Below, piece by piece: positions 26,210 through 35,322 of a DNA stretch of 64,000 nt. A program made the position numbers and the translations under genes. Positions within the stretch are counted from its first letter, which is position 1, and each line of letters begins with the position of its first letter. The DNA comes from Bacillus sp. REN10 (GTDB lineage Bacteria > Bacillota > Bacilli > Bacillales > Domibacillaceae): positions 124,001 to 188,000 of the forward strand of contig NZ_JADHDW010000005.1 of NCBI RefSeq assembly GCF_016820555.1, in the 5' to 3' direction. The notes below the pieces were generated by a model that saw nothing but the letters and a program-made list of their open reading frames with translations, did no database searches and had not been told where the DNA came from.

Positions 26210-26260
26210 TGAACGATTATCTCACTTTCGTGAACGATTTCCGCCCGATCGTGAACGATT
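26210..26260. repeat. Short tandem repeat, 21-bp period
   Basis: TGAACGATT begins at 26210, 26231 and 26252, exactly 21 bp apart, with diverged filler between. A decayed fourth unit may continue to about 26287. It lies between the uraA and cvfB terminators, where no gene is expected. Confidence 0.65.
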
Positions 26261-26301
26261 CCAGCCCTGCTAACGAACTAGACGATTATGCGATACGCAA
26301 A

Positions 26302-26336
26302 AGAAAGCGGCCAGGATACGTTCCCGACCGCTTTCT
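26302..26336 (-). terminator. Terminator of cvfB
   Basis: AGAAAGCGG (26302-26310) pairs with CCGCTTTCT (26328-26336); on the minus strand a short T-run follows the stem. Confidence 0.7.
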
Positions 26337-26341
26337 CGTGT

Positions 26342-27202
26342 TTATTCTTTTACAATATGGGTCCAGCCATCTTCTTGGTACACTCTTCGCTCTTTCATCA
26401 GCTTGCCTAGGGCTCGCTTGAAAGCGCCTTTACTTAGGCCGAAGCGACTTTCGATTTCTTCTGGGAAGCTTTTGTCGCTGTATGGCATGGAACCGCCGCG
26501 CTCAACGAGGTAATCGTAAATATTTTCAGCATCGTCCTTTTGCACTTCTTGGCGACGGCCGAGAAGAGATACGTTGACAGAGCCATCCTCTTTCACGTCA
26601 ATGATACGGCCATCTACTTTTTGGCCAAGGCGCGGTTCCACTTTGCGCTGGGAATCGTGAATGAAGCCGCGATAACCTTCAGCAGTAATGATAAATGTGC
26701 CAGCTTTCGTTGCTCGGTAGACAATACCGGTAATATCCTTATTGAAATCCTTTCTAGAAGCAGCAGTAAATTGCTCCTGCATCACTTCTTCTGTTGCTGG
26801 TTTGGCAAATAAGCGGCCGCGGCGGTCAAGTCTCAATGTACAATATAAACGGTCACCAACGATCGGTCGCACCGAGAACATAAATGGCAAATCATCTTCT
26901 GATACAAGCATATCTTTCGTAATGCCAATCGAGACGAATACGCCTAGTTTTTCTTCTACGCCGACGACTTCCACCCAGCCGTAAGTATCTTGTGTGATCA
27001 ATGGTTTCTTCATCGTAGCCGCCAGTCGACCTTGATGATCTTGAAATAAAAAGACTTCAACCGGTTCATCCATATCAAAGTCATCCGTCATTTCAGAGTG
27101 ATGCAATAATACACTTTCTTCACCATCTGTTAAAAACCAGCCAAATGGTGCTTCATTTTTCACCTCAAGCGTGCGAATCGTTCCTGCTTGTAAGTTCGTC
27201 AT
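26342..27202 (-). CDS. cvfB: S1-domain RNA-binding protein CvfB (YitL)
   Basis: The 286-residue protein has three S1-like modules. The first is about 1-62 (GTIRTLEVKNEAPFGWFLTD, with LLHHSEM); the second, about 70-135, contains VEEKLGVFVSIGITKDMLV; the third, about 150-210, contains GTFIITAEGYRGFIHDSQ. The C-terminal winged helix (about 225-286) reads PEEIESRFGLSKGAFKRALGKLMKERRVYQ. This is the CvfB family; in Staphylococcus aureus CvfB binds RNA and affects virulence-gene expression, and the Bacillus orthologue is YitL. Length is standard. It stands alone between terminators. Confidence 0.93.
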   Translation of the reverse strand: MTNLQAGTIRTLEVKNEAPFGWFLTDGEESVLLHHSEMTDDFDMDEPVEVFLFQDHQGRLAATMKKPLITQDTYGWVEVVGVEEKLGVFVSIGITKDMLVSEDDLPFMFSVRPIVGDRLYCTLRLDRRGRLFAKPATEEVMQEQFTAASRKDFNKDITGIVYRATKAGTFIITAEGYRGFIHDSQRKVEPRLGQKVDGRIIDVKEDGSVNVSLLGRRQEVQKDDAENIYDYLVERGGSMPYSDKSFPEEIESRFGLSKGAFKRALGKLMKERRVYQEDGWTHIVKE

Positions 27203-27346
27203 ATATAATAAATCCTTCCTTTGCTTTTAATTAATAATCAATTTGCCCGAATCTGCCTTCATTATAACAGGAATTAAGGATGGGTTGCGCGAATTTTATT
27301 GTTTAAGTCTGTTCCATTCAGGGAAAATAACAGTGAGGTGATATGA

Positions 27347-27448
27347 ATGAAAATCAAGTCCATCGTGAAAACAGCCATTAAATATGCACCCGTTGTGTAT
27401 CCGATCGTCAAAAAAGTACTCAATAAACGCAAAAGGGCTGTCTCCTAA
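27347..27448 (+). CDS. Small basic peptide (33 residues), hypothetical
   Basis: A GAGGTG motif 6 nt before an ATG opens a frame encoding MKIKSIVKTAIKYAPVVYPI followed by VKKVLNKRKRAVS. The peptide has about ten Lys/Arg, no acidic residue, and an amphipathic or short membrane-spanning centre. I do not recognise it firmly, though short K-rich peptides of this look occur in Bacillaceae. Its stop codon lies inside the terminator hairpin of the convergent subtilase gene. A good ribosome site and non-random composition support a real gene. Confidence 0.5.
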   Translation: MKIKSIVKTAIKYAPVVYPIVKKVLNKRKRAVS

Positions 27449-27460
27449 CAGAGACAGCCC
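27435..27460 (-). terminator. Terminator of the second subtilase gene
   Basis: GGGCTGTCTC (27435-27444) and GAGACAGCCC (27451-27460) form a perfect 10-bp stem with a 6-nt loop. On the minus strand it is followed by TTTTG. Confidence 0.85.
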
Positions 27461-27467
27461 CACATGA

Positions 27468-28985
27468 TTAGTTCTGAACCACTTTTACTGCTGCTTTTTT
27501 CACGAGTGTTTGACGACCATCAGACACGCTGAAAACAATTTTATAGTCACCCAACGGGGCATAAGATCCATCTCGCAGCTTGCCATTCCAATAAACCGCC
27601 AAGCTGCCTTTTTGCGGAGCTTGGTTATTCATTAATGTGTTTACATTGTTTCCTGCGGCATCCTCTACATAAATCGTACCTTTCATATTTCCATAAGTGG
27701 CTACTCCTGCGCGAATATTCTTCACGCCTGTATATTCGTTAGCAGAAAGAATGATCTTTCCGATCGGTTCCTTCGTCATTTTCAGTGCTTGGTACGTATC
27801 GATTCGTCCAACTCCGTAGTAAGAGTCCCATCCTTTTTTTCCTAAATCCCGAGCGGATGAATAAATCACTTGTCGTACTTGACCTGGAGAAAGAAACGGA
27901 TTTTTCGATAAAATCAATGCAGCTTCCCCTGAGACAACTGGAGCAGCCATAGACGTTCCATCCATATAGGCATAGGCATTTTCAGTGACGGTTGAAAGGA
28001 TCCCTTCACCTGGCGCAGACACATTAATATAGCGACCATAATTGGAAAAACCAGCGATTTTATCCTTCGCGTTTGTTGCACTTACTGAAATAACATTTGA
28101 ATGCGAAGCTGGATAAAATGGCAAATTCGTCGCTTCATTTCCAGCAGCTGCAACGACTACTGCTCCTTTTTTGGTTGCATAGTTCACCGCATATTCCACG
28201 ATACTGCTGTAGCTATAAGTACCAAAGCTTAAATTCAACACATCTGCTCCTTGGTCAGCTGCGTAAATAATAGCTCTAGATATATCGTAACTTTCCGCGT
28301 ATTCACCGTTAAATACATTGATTGGCATAATTTTTACACCGGGAGCGACACCTGCTGTCCCTACACCATCCATAGCTGCGCCAATAATCCCTGCCACATG
28401 CGTGCCATGATCATCCGGCGCAAACGTCGTACTGTTTGTCACTGCATTATACGGCTTAACTAAGCGATCTTTAAACTCTGGATGACTCATTTCCACTCCG
28501 CCATCAATGACCGCAACGGTTAACTGTGAGTCCCCGCGCGTGCGATTCCAGGAAGAAGGGGCATTTACTTTTGAATGAAACCATTGGCGATTGTAATATT
28601 TATCATTCGGTGTATATTCAGTTGTCATATGATAATTCGGTTCCGCACTAGCAATCTCTTCCTCTTGCATGAGTGCCTCTGCTACTTCTTTCAACTTGCG
28701 GTAATCCTCAATTGTCACATTAACGAAGAGCCCATTGGCTAGTACCGACTTCTCTGTTAATCCATATTGCTGATAAATTACATCTCTCTCTGCTTTTGTT
28801 AGCGAGCGATGAAATTCAACAATGAGCTCCCCTTTTTCATAGCTTACTTGAATCGCTGGCGGACTTAATTGTTCAGTAGTCTGCGGGTTCAATTGTTCAG
28901 TAGCTTGTACAGGCACTGAACTAAATAAAGTAACTGCCATTGCTGCACTTGTCAAAATAGATGTGGCCAACCGTTTTTTCCCCAT
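27468..28985 (-). CDS. Secreted subtilisin-like serine protease (S8, thermitase/fervidolysin-like)
   Basis: The 505-residue protein has a signal peptide (cut near VQA, residue 28), a propeptide (about 45-125), and a catalytic domain with Asp (VAVIDGGVEMSHPEF), His (DDHGTHVAGIIG), Asn (AAAGNEA) and Ser (DGTSMAAP) motifs in the usual order. A C-terminal beta-sandwich of about 95 residues resembles FlgD/Ig-like modules (GTIYVEDAAGNNV, WNGKLRDGSYAPLGDYKIVF). A short duplication (TEQLNPQ/TEQLSPP) lies after the signal peptide. GGAGG precedes the ATG. It is a likely extracellular scavenging protease, and it is flanked by terminators on both sides. Confidence 0.93.
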   Translation of the reverse strand: MGKKRLATSILTSAAMAVTLFSSVPVQATEQLNPQTTEQLSPPAIQVSYEKGELIVEFHRSLTKAERDVIYQQYGLTEKSVLANGLFVNVTIEDYRKLKEVAEALMQEEEIASAEPNYHMTTEYTPNDKYYNRQWFHSKVNAPSSWNRTRGDSQLTVAVIDGGVEMSHPEFKDRLVKPYNAVTNSTTFAPDDHGTHVAGIIGAAMDGVGTAGVAPGVKIMPINVFNGEYAESYDISRAIIYAADQGADVLNLSFGTYSYSSIVEYAVNYATKKGAVVVAAAGNEATNLPFYPASHSNVISVSATNAKDKIAGFSNYGRYINVSAPGEGILSTVTENAYAYMDGTSMAAPVVSGEAALILSKNPFLSPGQVRQVIYSSARDLGKKGWDSYYGVGRIDTYQALKMTKEPIGKIILSANEYTGVKNIRAGVATYGNMKGTIYVEDAAGNNVNTLMNNQAPQKGSLAVYWNGKLRDGSYAPLGDYKIVFSVSDGRQTLVKKAAVKVVQN

Positions 28986-29065
28986 GAAGATCCTCCTGGT
29001 TACTATTCTTTGTAAAAATTATAAAAGGATTTAGCGAATACGTCTAGGTACTTGAAGGAAAAATT

Positions 29066-29104
29066 GAAAAAAGCCGGTGAGAAATTTTTTCCTTCTCTCC
29101 GGCT
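29066..29104 (-). terminator. Terminator of the giant SLH phosphoesterase gene
   Basis: On the minus strand AGCCGGAGAGAA pairs with TTCTCACCGGCT (one mismatch) around a short A-rich loop and is followed by TTTTTTC. Confidence 0.88.
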
Positions 29105-29109
29105 GTTCT

Positions 29110-32100
29110 TTATTGATTTTCATTTAATCTATTGAGCATTCGATAAAGCATGACGGCTGTTTCTGCTCTAGTCGTTTCCCTTTTCGGTTCAAACTTGCCG
29201 TTTTTGTACCCGTTTATAATACCAAGCTCTACTGCCTGTTTAACAGAAACCTTAGCATAATCACCGATACGCTTATCATCTTTAAATGACTGATTTAATT
29301 TCAATGAATCTAGCAAATCAGCTTGCTGATACTCAATCGCACGAGTGATCATGACCGCCATTTGTTCACGAGTAATGTTAGCATCTGGATCAAATGCTCC
29401 ATCTTCTTTTCCTAGCACAATTCCCGCTCGATTCGCAGCTTCAATTTGAGCAGCTGCCCAAGTCTTACTTTCCGGAACATCTGTAAAGATCCCCTCGTAT
29501 TCTTTCACAGGTACTTGCATCGCACGCACTAGTAATACAGCAAATTCAGCTCTAGTTAACTTTTGCTCTGGAGCGAATAGATCGTCCGTCTTTCCGCTTG
29601 TAATCAGTTTGGACGCAAGAGAATGGATTTCCTTCTTAGCCCAGTGACGATTTGTATCCTTAAAGACCTTATCATTAGAAAGCACCGTGAGCATAGAAGC
29701 TTGTCTCACCGGAATGACCCAATGCTTTTCTTGCAAATAGCCGCCCGCATACTCCCACTTTTGTGTTTTCTCATGATAAGAAGCACCTGTCGTCTTATCT
29801 TTATCCACAGAACCGCTTAACTTCATCTTTAACAAAAGAGGAACCGGCAAATCAGCAAGCACAGTTTGTTCTCCAGCTAATACGGTCACTTCCATCAAGT
29901 CAGATTTAAATTGAGGAGTAGCTGCTGCTTTGACGGCTTGCGCTTTTTTAGACACTTTTATATGAATCATTTCACCGGTTTTCTGTTGGAGATAAGCAAG
30001 GTTTTCTGGTGAAAGGGTTACTTCATGCTCTCCATCAAGAACAATCTTCAGTGGTTGTTGGCTAGTTGCTAACTTCGCCACTAACTCTTTTGATAGAGCT
30101 AGGCCCATTCGCTCCGCCTTTTCTGCTGTCATATCAAGAAGGAATTCATTTGCTCCCGTTTGAATTTGTTCTTCCGTGATTTCAATGACTTTCTCTTCTC
30201 CATTTGGCACTTCTGGCTTAGCAGGCGGTTCTGCTGTTCCTCCACCGTTCCCCGGGTTGCCTCCGCCTGTTTCCTTTGTCTTTGTGCTAAACGTCCAGAC
30301 GTCCGAGCGCACCTCGCCTTCAAATTGATCTTTCACAGTCACATACCAGCCATGCTTTTTGTTTGCTTCAAGGTTATTCCAAGAAACTTCCGGTGTTTGC
30401 TGATCTTTCACCCCTGTTTGTTCACCAATTTTTTGATCTGTGAATACATTTGCTTCAAAGAAGTCGGTAGCTACTACTTTTTCCTTTGGTGTTAAATCTG
30501 TATCAATGACAAACTCATCTTTTCCTGGGTATTCATTCGTATCATAATAATTAAATTTATCCAGGTAAGGGGAGTACGTTTTCATGTAAATTTTATTTTC
30601 AACAGGATTCACTTGCATAATACGAAGGAACCCTTGTCCTCCCTCAGGACCACCTTGATAATCAGCTAGCATTTGATACACTTTTCTATCCGGTTTGCCA
30701 TCTTTGTTGTCGTCAATCTCATCCACTAACGTCTCACTGTCATGATAATGGCCAGATAAAACGGCGATAATATTTTTATTTGGAAGAACGACTTCGTTAT
30801 ACACTTTATCGCCAATTGGACTGCGGTTTCCTGACACAAGTAAATATTCATGGAAGTTAAGAATCGCCTTTCTTTCAGGATATTTCGCTAACACTTTGTT
30901 CATCCAAGCAATATCCTCGTCATTCACTCCCCAACCCATATACAGCATAATAAAATCATTGCCATTAGAACTGATCAGATCATAATGACCGCGGTTATTT
31001 TTATAAGATTCTCCGTAATAATCTTTATCTTTAAAACGAGCTTCTCCAAAATATTTTCCGTATTCATTATAATCGCCGGTTTTATGGCCAACATCGTGGT
31101 TCCCAGCCAACACACCGTATGGAACATTTCCTGTATCTAAATACCTCATCGATTCATCGGCATTTTTCCATTGATATTCCTGATCCGCCTCATCCACGAG
31201 ATCTCCCGTATGAAATGCATATTTAATATTCATCGCTTCTTTTTGAGCAACAGTCCACTCTGTCATCTTCTTAAAAATATGAGGATAGCTTTCAGAGTAA
31301 TATTGCGTATCGGACATCCAAATAAAAGAATAATCAAATTGAGTCGTTGAAGCAATTTCATCTTGAACCATGACCTGTACTTTTTTATCCTTTACGTAGT
31401 CAGCACCTTTTACTGTACCAGTTAGTTTAAAGTTTTGATCATTTTCAGCTACTTTCCACTCCATTAGCTCCCATTTGTTCACTTTGTAATTCCATACATA
31501 CATGGAGACTTTTCGGCCAATTAATGATTTTCCTTCCCAGTTCAGCTCAATTTCATCGTTTTCACTCATCTCTTCATCCACTTTTACTTCAAAGCGCTGA
31601 TACGGAAATTGATCGGTTGACTTCGTCGTTACATATTGCTGATCCGCCGCCGCTAGCTTATCAACTTCTGACACAGCTGTTTCTCCGCTTGGAATCATTT
31701 CTTTAGGCGGTTCACGGTCCACATTGTTTTCATATACAGACACGTGATCCGTTTCATTGGCTTTATACTTATATCCTTTCATGAAAGCAACGTCGAGATC
31801 ATCCTTTGTCGGGTCAGATACCTTCACTTTTAATTTAGTAGAAGTGGAAACATTTGTCGCACCGTCTTTTGGGTTCACTGCTTCTGGTTTATACGGTCTT
31901 TCTTCTGCGACGTGGAATGTAACAGCTTGAGTAGTCTCATTGCCGATTTGATCGACCGCTGTCATTTTTAACGTATGCTTGCCTGCTTCTAACTTGGCAG
32001 AGGATGTTTCAAATGGTAGTGCAATCTCTTTACCATCTAACTCTGCCGTTATTTTATTCACACCCGATAATTCATCTTTTGCCTCCACATTAATGGTGAA

Positions 32101-34683
32101 AGAACCTTTATATTCTTTTCCTTCTTCCACTGTCGATGTCAGTACAGGGGCAAGATTATCCACAAGAACATTCACTTTTGACTTCTCTGTACCGTTTGTA
32201 GCTTCAACGATGTGAGCACCATCCTTCACCTTCGTCGTATCCCATTTGTAAGCTTTGGCAATAAATTTCTCATCTGGCACTTTAAATGAGAAGTCAATGA
32301 CAGGCTTAGCTGATGCCCCATCTCCTACTGAAATTTCTTTCTCCGGATTGTTATAAGCAGGATCATAAATAACGGTTCCATCTCGCAAAACGAGCCGGAC
32401 ATTTTTCACATAAAAATCATCGCGGTTTTCTTCCGATTCTTGATCAAAAGGAGATACCTTCGTTCCGGAGCGGATGGAGATCACCGCATCCTTTCCTTGC
32501 TCAAAGTATTTCGGATCAATTGGCACAGTTTTCGTGACATATGTATCAATCGTATCATCGAAAATATGTAGTGCTTCATCGCCGATGGTGACACCGTTTT
32601 TAAAATAAAGATTAACTTTCTTCACATCAAAAGCAAAATAGGCAGGTTCTGCTAAAGCCGTTGTCGTTTCTGATGTGACATCTTTTCCATCAACGAAAAG
32701 CTTCGTCTTCGTAAATTCTGTTGGATGAGAAGCTTTAATTAAAGCCGTCTTATTTAATAAAGAATCATTTTCGACATTCAACCCAATTCCTGTTTGCTGT
32801 TGGTCTTGCAAAATAGAAATCTTCTTCGGCTCCGTCTTTAATTCATTAACTCCATCGGAAACAACCAAATAATATTCGACAGATTGTTTTCCTATTAAAC
32901 TAGGAGAGTAAATCGTATGGTGATATAGTTTATCGTCATAGTTTTCTGTTAAATCAACAGACTGATAATTGGAATCCTTGTTCGTTTTATAAAATAAACG
33001 AGCGGTTTTCACAGCGCGATTATCTTTTACATCAAATGTCAATTGAATATCATTCATTTCAGAGACAGGCGCTGGATCTGTTATGTCTGATACAGCAGGT
33101 GTTTCGTTATCAATCGGCAGCTTCACCTTTTGACTCGGCGCTTGATTCCCTGCTACTGTTCCCGGTGTCGCCGCCTCTGTCCCGCTGCTGTATTTCTTCA
33201 TCACTGTATCACCCGGTGTTTTTGGAAATGTATAGAAAATCCCTTTATCAGCTACTGTATCATCTTTCGTTCCTTCATCATTATAGTAAGCTACAGAAAC
33301 ATCTTTTCCTGTATTGGTAGCAACCGCAATCCCGCGAGCGCCGCTATTGGCCATTCCGCCAGAAAACACCTTAACAATATTTTCGTTCTCGATTAAATCC
33401 ACACCATAATGCTGGTTAAAATCAGCTACTGTTTTAGCTTGATTCGCTCCGTTAATAATCCAAAATACCATCGTTTCTCCGGATGGCAACAGGAGATCTT
33501 CTTTTTCTGGCCCCCAAATTAAATCAGCACCCGGACCTTCTGCAGGGTAACGGTAACGAATCTTATAATCTTTCAAGTTCACCGTTTCTGTCGTATTGTT
33601 ATACACCTCGATCAATTCATACCCGTCCAAACCGCCAACATTAGCAGAGTCAGGCACGATTTCTGTCACCAACAATTCCGGCACTTGCTGCGAATCATAC
33701 GCCAGTTCTTCTACTGCTACTTTAAATTCGGCAGTTTTGGCTATATTCATCCCATCAAATGCATGGATTTGATAAAAGATTTCTTGTCCTATAATCTCTT
33801 CTTTTGGAATCGTCGCTTTATAGGTATTAGGTGACTGTGTATCAGTAGACATATTGACTTCTTTCCAAGGGCTATCTTGATTCAAACGATACGTCACTTT
33901 TACATTTTTTACTGTTAGATCATCTGTCACTTGAGCATTCAACTGAATATCTTCTCCTGCTTGAATGGAAGTGACAGACGTATGTTCAATAACAGGAGCT
34001 TTCGTATCCTTCACAGTATGTACGGGTTCTTGCGGCACTTGCTCTGCTGAAACCTCTCCTGGAGTTGCTAGTTGGTCATGATTAATGATAGCCATCTTCT
34101 TTTGATCCGCAGATAATTGATATTGAATACCGTTATTTTCCTGTACATGCTCTTTTGAATAACTCGCTTCCGATAATTCATTATTGTATGTATCCGCAAT
34201 CACTAACGTCCGCGCTGCACCATTCGCCATTCCAGCTGACTCCACCGTCGTCAATTGATCTTCTGTTAATTGACGGTTGAATTGTTTGTTAAAGTCCGCT
34301 AGAGTCAATTCAGTATTTTCGTCATTTTTCACCCAAACAACGATCGTGCCTTGTGCAGGAATTGTTTTATCTTCTTTAAATATCCATGCTGCATCTGGTT
34401 TACTTCCATCCGGATAGCGATAAATTAATTGATAGTCTTTCAATGATACAGACTGATCACTATTATTATAGATTTCAATAAACTCATAGGCGTCGCTTGA
34501 AGTACCAGGTATATTCGTCGTATTCGGTACCAACTCCGTAATAAGTAATGGGGGATTCTTTTGAGCATCTAATACAGGTGTTTGTTCAGACTCCACCGTC
34601 CCTTCAGCAGCTATTTCTGATGCGAACGTTGAAACAGATAAACAAGCGGCAAGGGCTAACATATAAACAGATTTATTATTCAT
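29110..34683 (-). CDS. Giant S-layer-anchored protein: lamin-tail domains, metallophosphoesterase, SLH repeats
   Basis: The 1857-residue product starts with a signal peptide (MNNKSVYMLALAACLSVSTF, cut near ASEIAAE). Two lamin-tail domains follow (about 40-165 and 330-460: LLITELVPNTTN, LLVTEIVPDSAN), each followed by an Ig-like module. Mid-chain come Ig/bacterial-type domains, then a calcineurin-like phosphoesterase (about 1110-1390) with WMSDTQ, HTGDLVD, GNHDVG, NFHEY and SGHYHD, giving a complete two-metal site. The C-terminus has three SLH domains (FKDTNRHWAKKEI, FTDVPESKTWAAAQI, FKDDKRIGDYAKVSV) that bind pyruvylated wall polymer. The ATG at 34681-34683 is chosen because AAGGAGG stands 6 nt before it. 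A PhoP box and -10 lie just upstream, which points to a role in scavenging phosphate from phosphodiesters at the cell surface. Confidence 0.94.
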   Translation of the reverse strand: MNNKSVYMLALAACLSVSTFASEIAAEGTVESEQTPVLDAQKNPPLLITELVPNTTNIPGTSSDAYEFIEIYNNSDQSVSLKDYQLIYRYPDGSKPDAAWIFKEDKTIPAQGTIVVWVKNDENTELTLADFNKQFNRQLTEDQLTTVESAGMANGAARTLVIADTYNNELSEASYSKEHVQENNGIQYQLSADQKKMAIINHDQLATPGEVSAEQVPQEPVHTVKDTKAPVIEHTSVTSIQAGEDIQLNAQVTDDLTVKNVKVTYRLNQDSPWKEVNMSTDTQSPNTYKATIPKEEIIGQEIFYQIHAFDGMNIAKTAEFKVAVEELAYDSQQVPELLVTEIVPDSANVGGLDGYELIEVYNNTTETVNLKDYKIRYRYPAEGPGADLIWGPEKEDLLLPSGETMVFWIINGANQAKTVADFNQHYGVDLIENENIVKVFSGGMANSGARGIAVATNTGKDVSVAYYNDEGTKDDTVADKGIFYTFPKTPGDTVMKKYSSGTEAATPGTVAGNQAPSQKVKLPIDNETPAVSDITDPAPVSEMNDIQLTFDVKDNRAVKTARLFYKTNKDSNYQSVDLTENYDDKLYHHTIYSPSLIGKQSVEYYLVVSDGVNELKTEPKKISILQDQQQTGIGLNVENDSLLNKTALIKASHPTEFTKTKLFVDGKDVTSETTTALAEPAYFAFDVKKVNLYFKNGVTIGDEALHIFDDTIDTYVTKTVPIDPKYFEQGKDAVISIRSGTKVSPFDQESEENRDDFYVKNVRLVLRDGTVIYDPAYNNPEKEISVGDGASAKPVIDFSFKVPDEKFIAKAYKWDTTKVKDGAHIVEATNGTEKSKVNVLVDNLAPVLTSTVEEGKEYKGSFTINVEAKDELSGVNKITAELDGKEIALPFETSSAKLEAGKHTLKMTAVDQIGNETTQAVTFHVAEERPYKPEAVNPKDGATNVSTSTKLKVKVSDPTKDDLDVAFMKGYKYKANETDHVSVYENNVDREPPKEMIPSGETAVSEVDKLAAADQQYVTTKSTDQFPYQRFEVKVDEEMSENDEIELNWEGKSLIGRKVSMYVWNYKVNKWELMEWKVAENDQNFKLTGTVKGADYVKDKKVQVMVQDEIASTTQFDYSFIWMSDTQYYSESYPHIFKKMTEWTVAQKEAMNIKYAFHTGDLVDEADQEYQWKNADESMRYLDTGNVPYGVLAGNHDVGHKTGDYNEYGKYFGEARFKDKDYYGESYKNNRGHYDLISSNGNDFIMLYMGWGVNDEDIAWMNKVLAKYPERKAILNFHEYLLVSGNRSPIGDKVYNEVVLPNKNIIAVLSGHYHDSETLVDEIDDNKDGKPDRKVYQMLADYQGGPEGGQGFLRIMQVNPVENKIYMKTYSPYLDKFNYYDTNEYPGKDEFVIDTDLTPKEKVVATDFFEANVFTDQKIGEQTGVKDQQTPEVSWNNLEANKKHGWYVTVKDQFEGEVRSDVWTFSTKTKETGGGNPGNGGGTAEPPAKPEVPNGEEKVIEITEEQIQTGANEFLLDMTAEKAERMGLALSKELVAKLATSQQPLKIVLDGEHEVTLSPENLAYLQQKTGEMIHIKVSKKAQAVKAAATPQFKSDLMEVTVLAGEQTVLADLPVPLLLKMKLSGSVDKDKTTGASYHEKTQKWEYAGGYLQEKHWVIPVRQASMLTVLSNDKVFKDTNRHWAKKEIHSLASKLITSGKTDDLFAPEQKLTRAEFAVLLVRAMQVPVKEYEGIFTDVPESKTWAAAQIEAANRAGIVLGKEDGAFDPDANITREQMAVMITRAIEYQQADLLDSLKLNQSFKDDKRIGDYAKVSVKQAVELGIINGYKNGKFEPKRETTRAETAVMLYRMLNRLNENQ

Positions 34684-34717
34684 AACTTCCTCCTTATCAA
34701 AAAACACATCTTTTCAC

Positions 34718-34771
34718 ATTTTAGATAAAGTTTGTATTTTTACTGTGAATATATTGTAAAAAAGATGTTAA
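34718..34771 (-). promoter_or_regulatory. PhoP box with -10 (phosphate-starvation promoter) for the giant SLH gene
   Basis: On the minus strand TTAACA, TTTACA, TTCACA and AATACA occur with exactly 5 nt between each (34766-34771, 34755-34760, 34744-34749, 34733-34738), an 11-bp period. This matches the PhoP consensus of TT(A/T/C)ACA repeats. TAAAAT (34718-34723) follows 9 nt later as the -10, with no -35, as in activated Pho promoters. The start codon is about 28 nt from the expected transcript start. Confidence 0.75.
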
Positions 34772-34981
34772 TTTACCTAAAACCGCGTTTATACACTCAT
34801 TATTCAAAAACATGATTTTTTTACATTGAATTCCATTACTTCAATTTCATTAGATGATTAAATATGTTATAATCGTACAGAAGATCTTTTTAGCTCTAAT
34901 CTGAAAGCATAGTGCCTTTCTATTATGCAGGTTTTATGGAGAAGGAATTGTACTGACTATGAGGAACGGGGATGAAGAAAG

Positions 34982-35140
34982 ATGAATGCAAAGAAATTAA
35001 TTACTTACGGCGTATTGCTAGCAGTTGTACTACCGAAAATAAAAGAGCGCTTACAAACAAAAGAGTTGCGCAAATCATATCAAGAGTCTCACAGACTTCA
35101 CCGTAACCAATCAAGTATTTTGGACAAGCTCCCTCAATAA
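34982..35140 (+). CDS. Small hypothetical protein (52 residues)
   Basis: An ATG with GGGG about 10 nt upstream opens a 52-codon frame. The peptide has an N-terminal hydrophobic stretch (LITYGVLLAVVLP), then a charged helical tail (KIKERLQTKELRKSYQESHR). A TATAAT at 34868-34873 provides a promoter, and a strong terminator follows 30 nt after the stop, so it forms a complete small transcription unit. I do not recognise the family; a membrane-anchored small protein is likely. Confidence 0.55.
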   Translation: MNAKKLITYGVLLAVVLPKIKERLQTKELRKSYQESHRLHRNQSSILDKLPQ

Positions 35141-35170
35141 GTTCGCTTTATTGGAGGCATAGAAAAATTA

Positions 35171-35243
35171 GAAAAAGACTAACCTTGAATGAGCTATCTT
35201 CATGTAGAGATAGCTTACTATTTAGGTTAGTCTTTTTCTTTTT
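35171..35243 (+). terminator. Two-part terminator hairpin
   Basis: GAAAAAGACTAACCT (35171-35185) pairs perfectly with AGGTTAGTCTTTTTC (35224-35238), with an inner GAGCTATCT/AGATAGCTT stem, then TTTTT. Confidence 0.88.
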
Positions 35244-35322
35244 AGTTCAAATATACCATTCGTCATATTGCGAAAATTTGGTAGTATTATAGTAAAAATT
35301 TAACGAGAGAGGAAGTCATACA

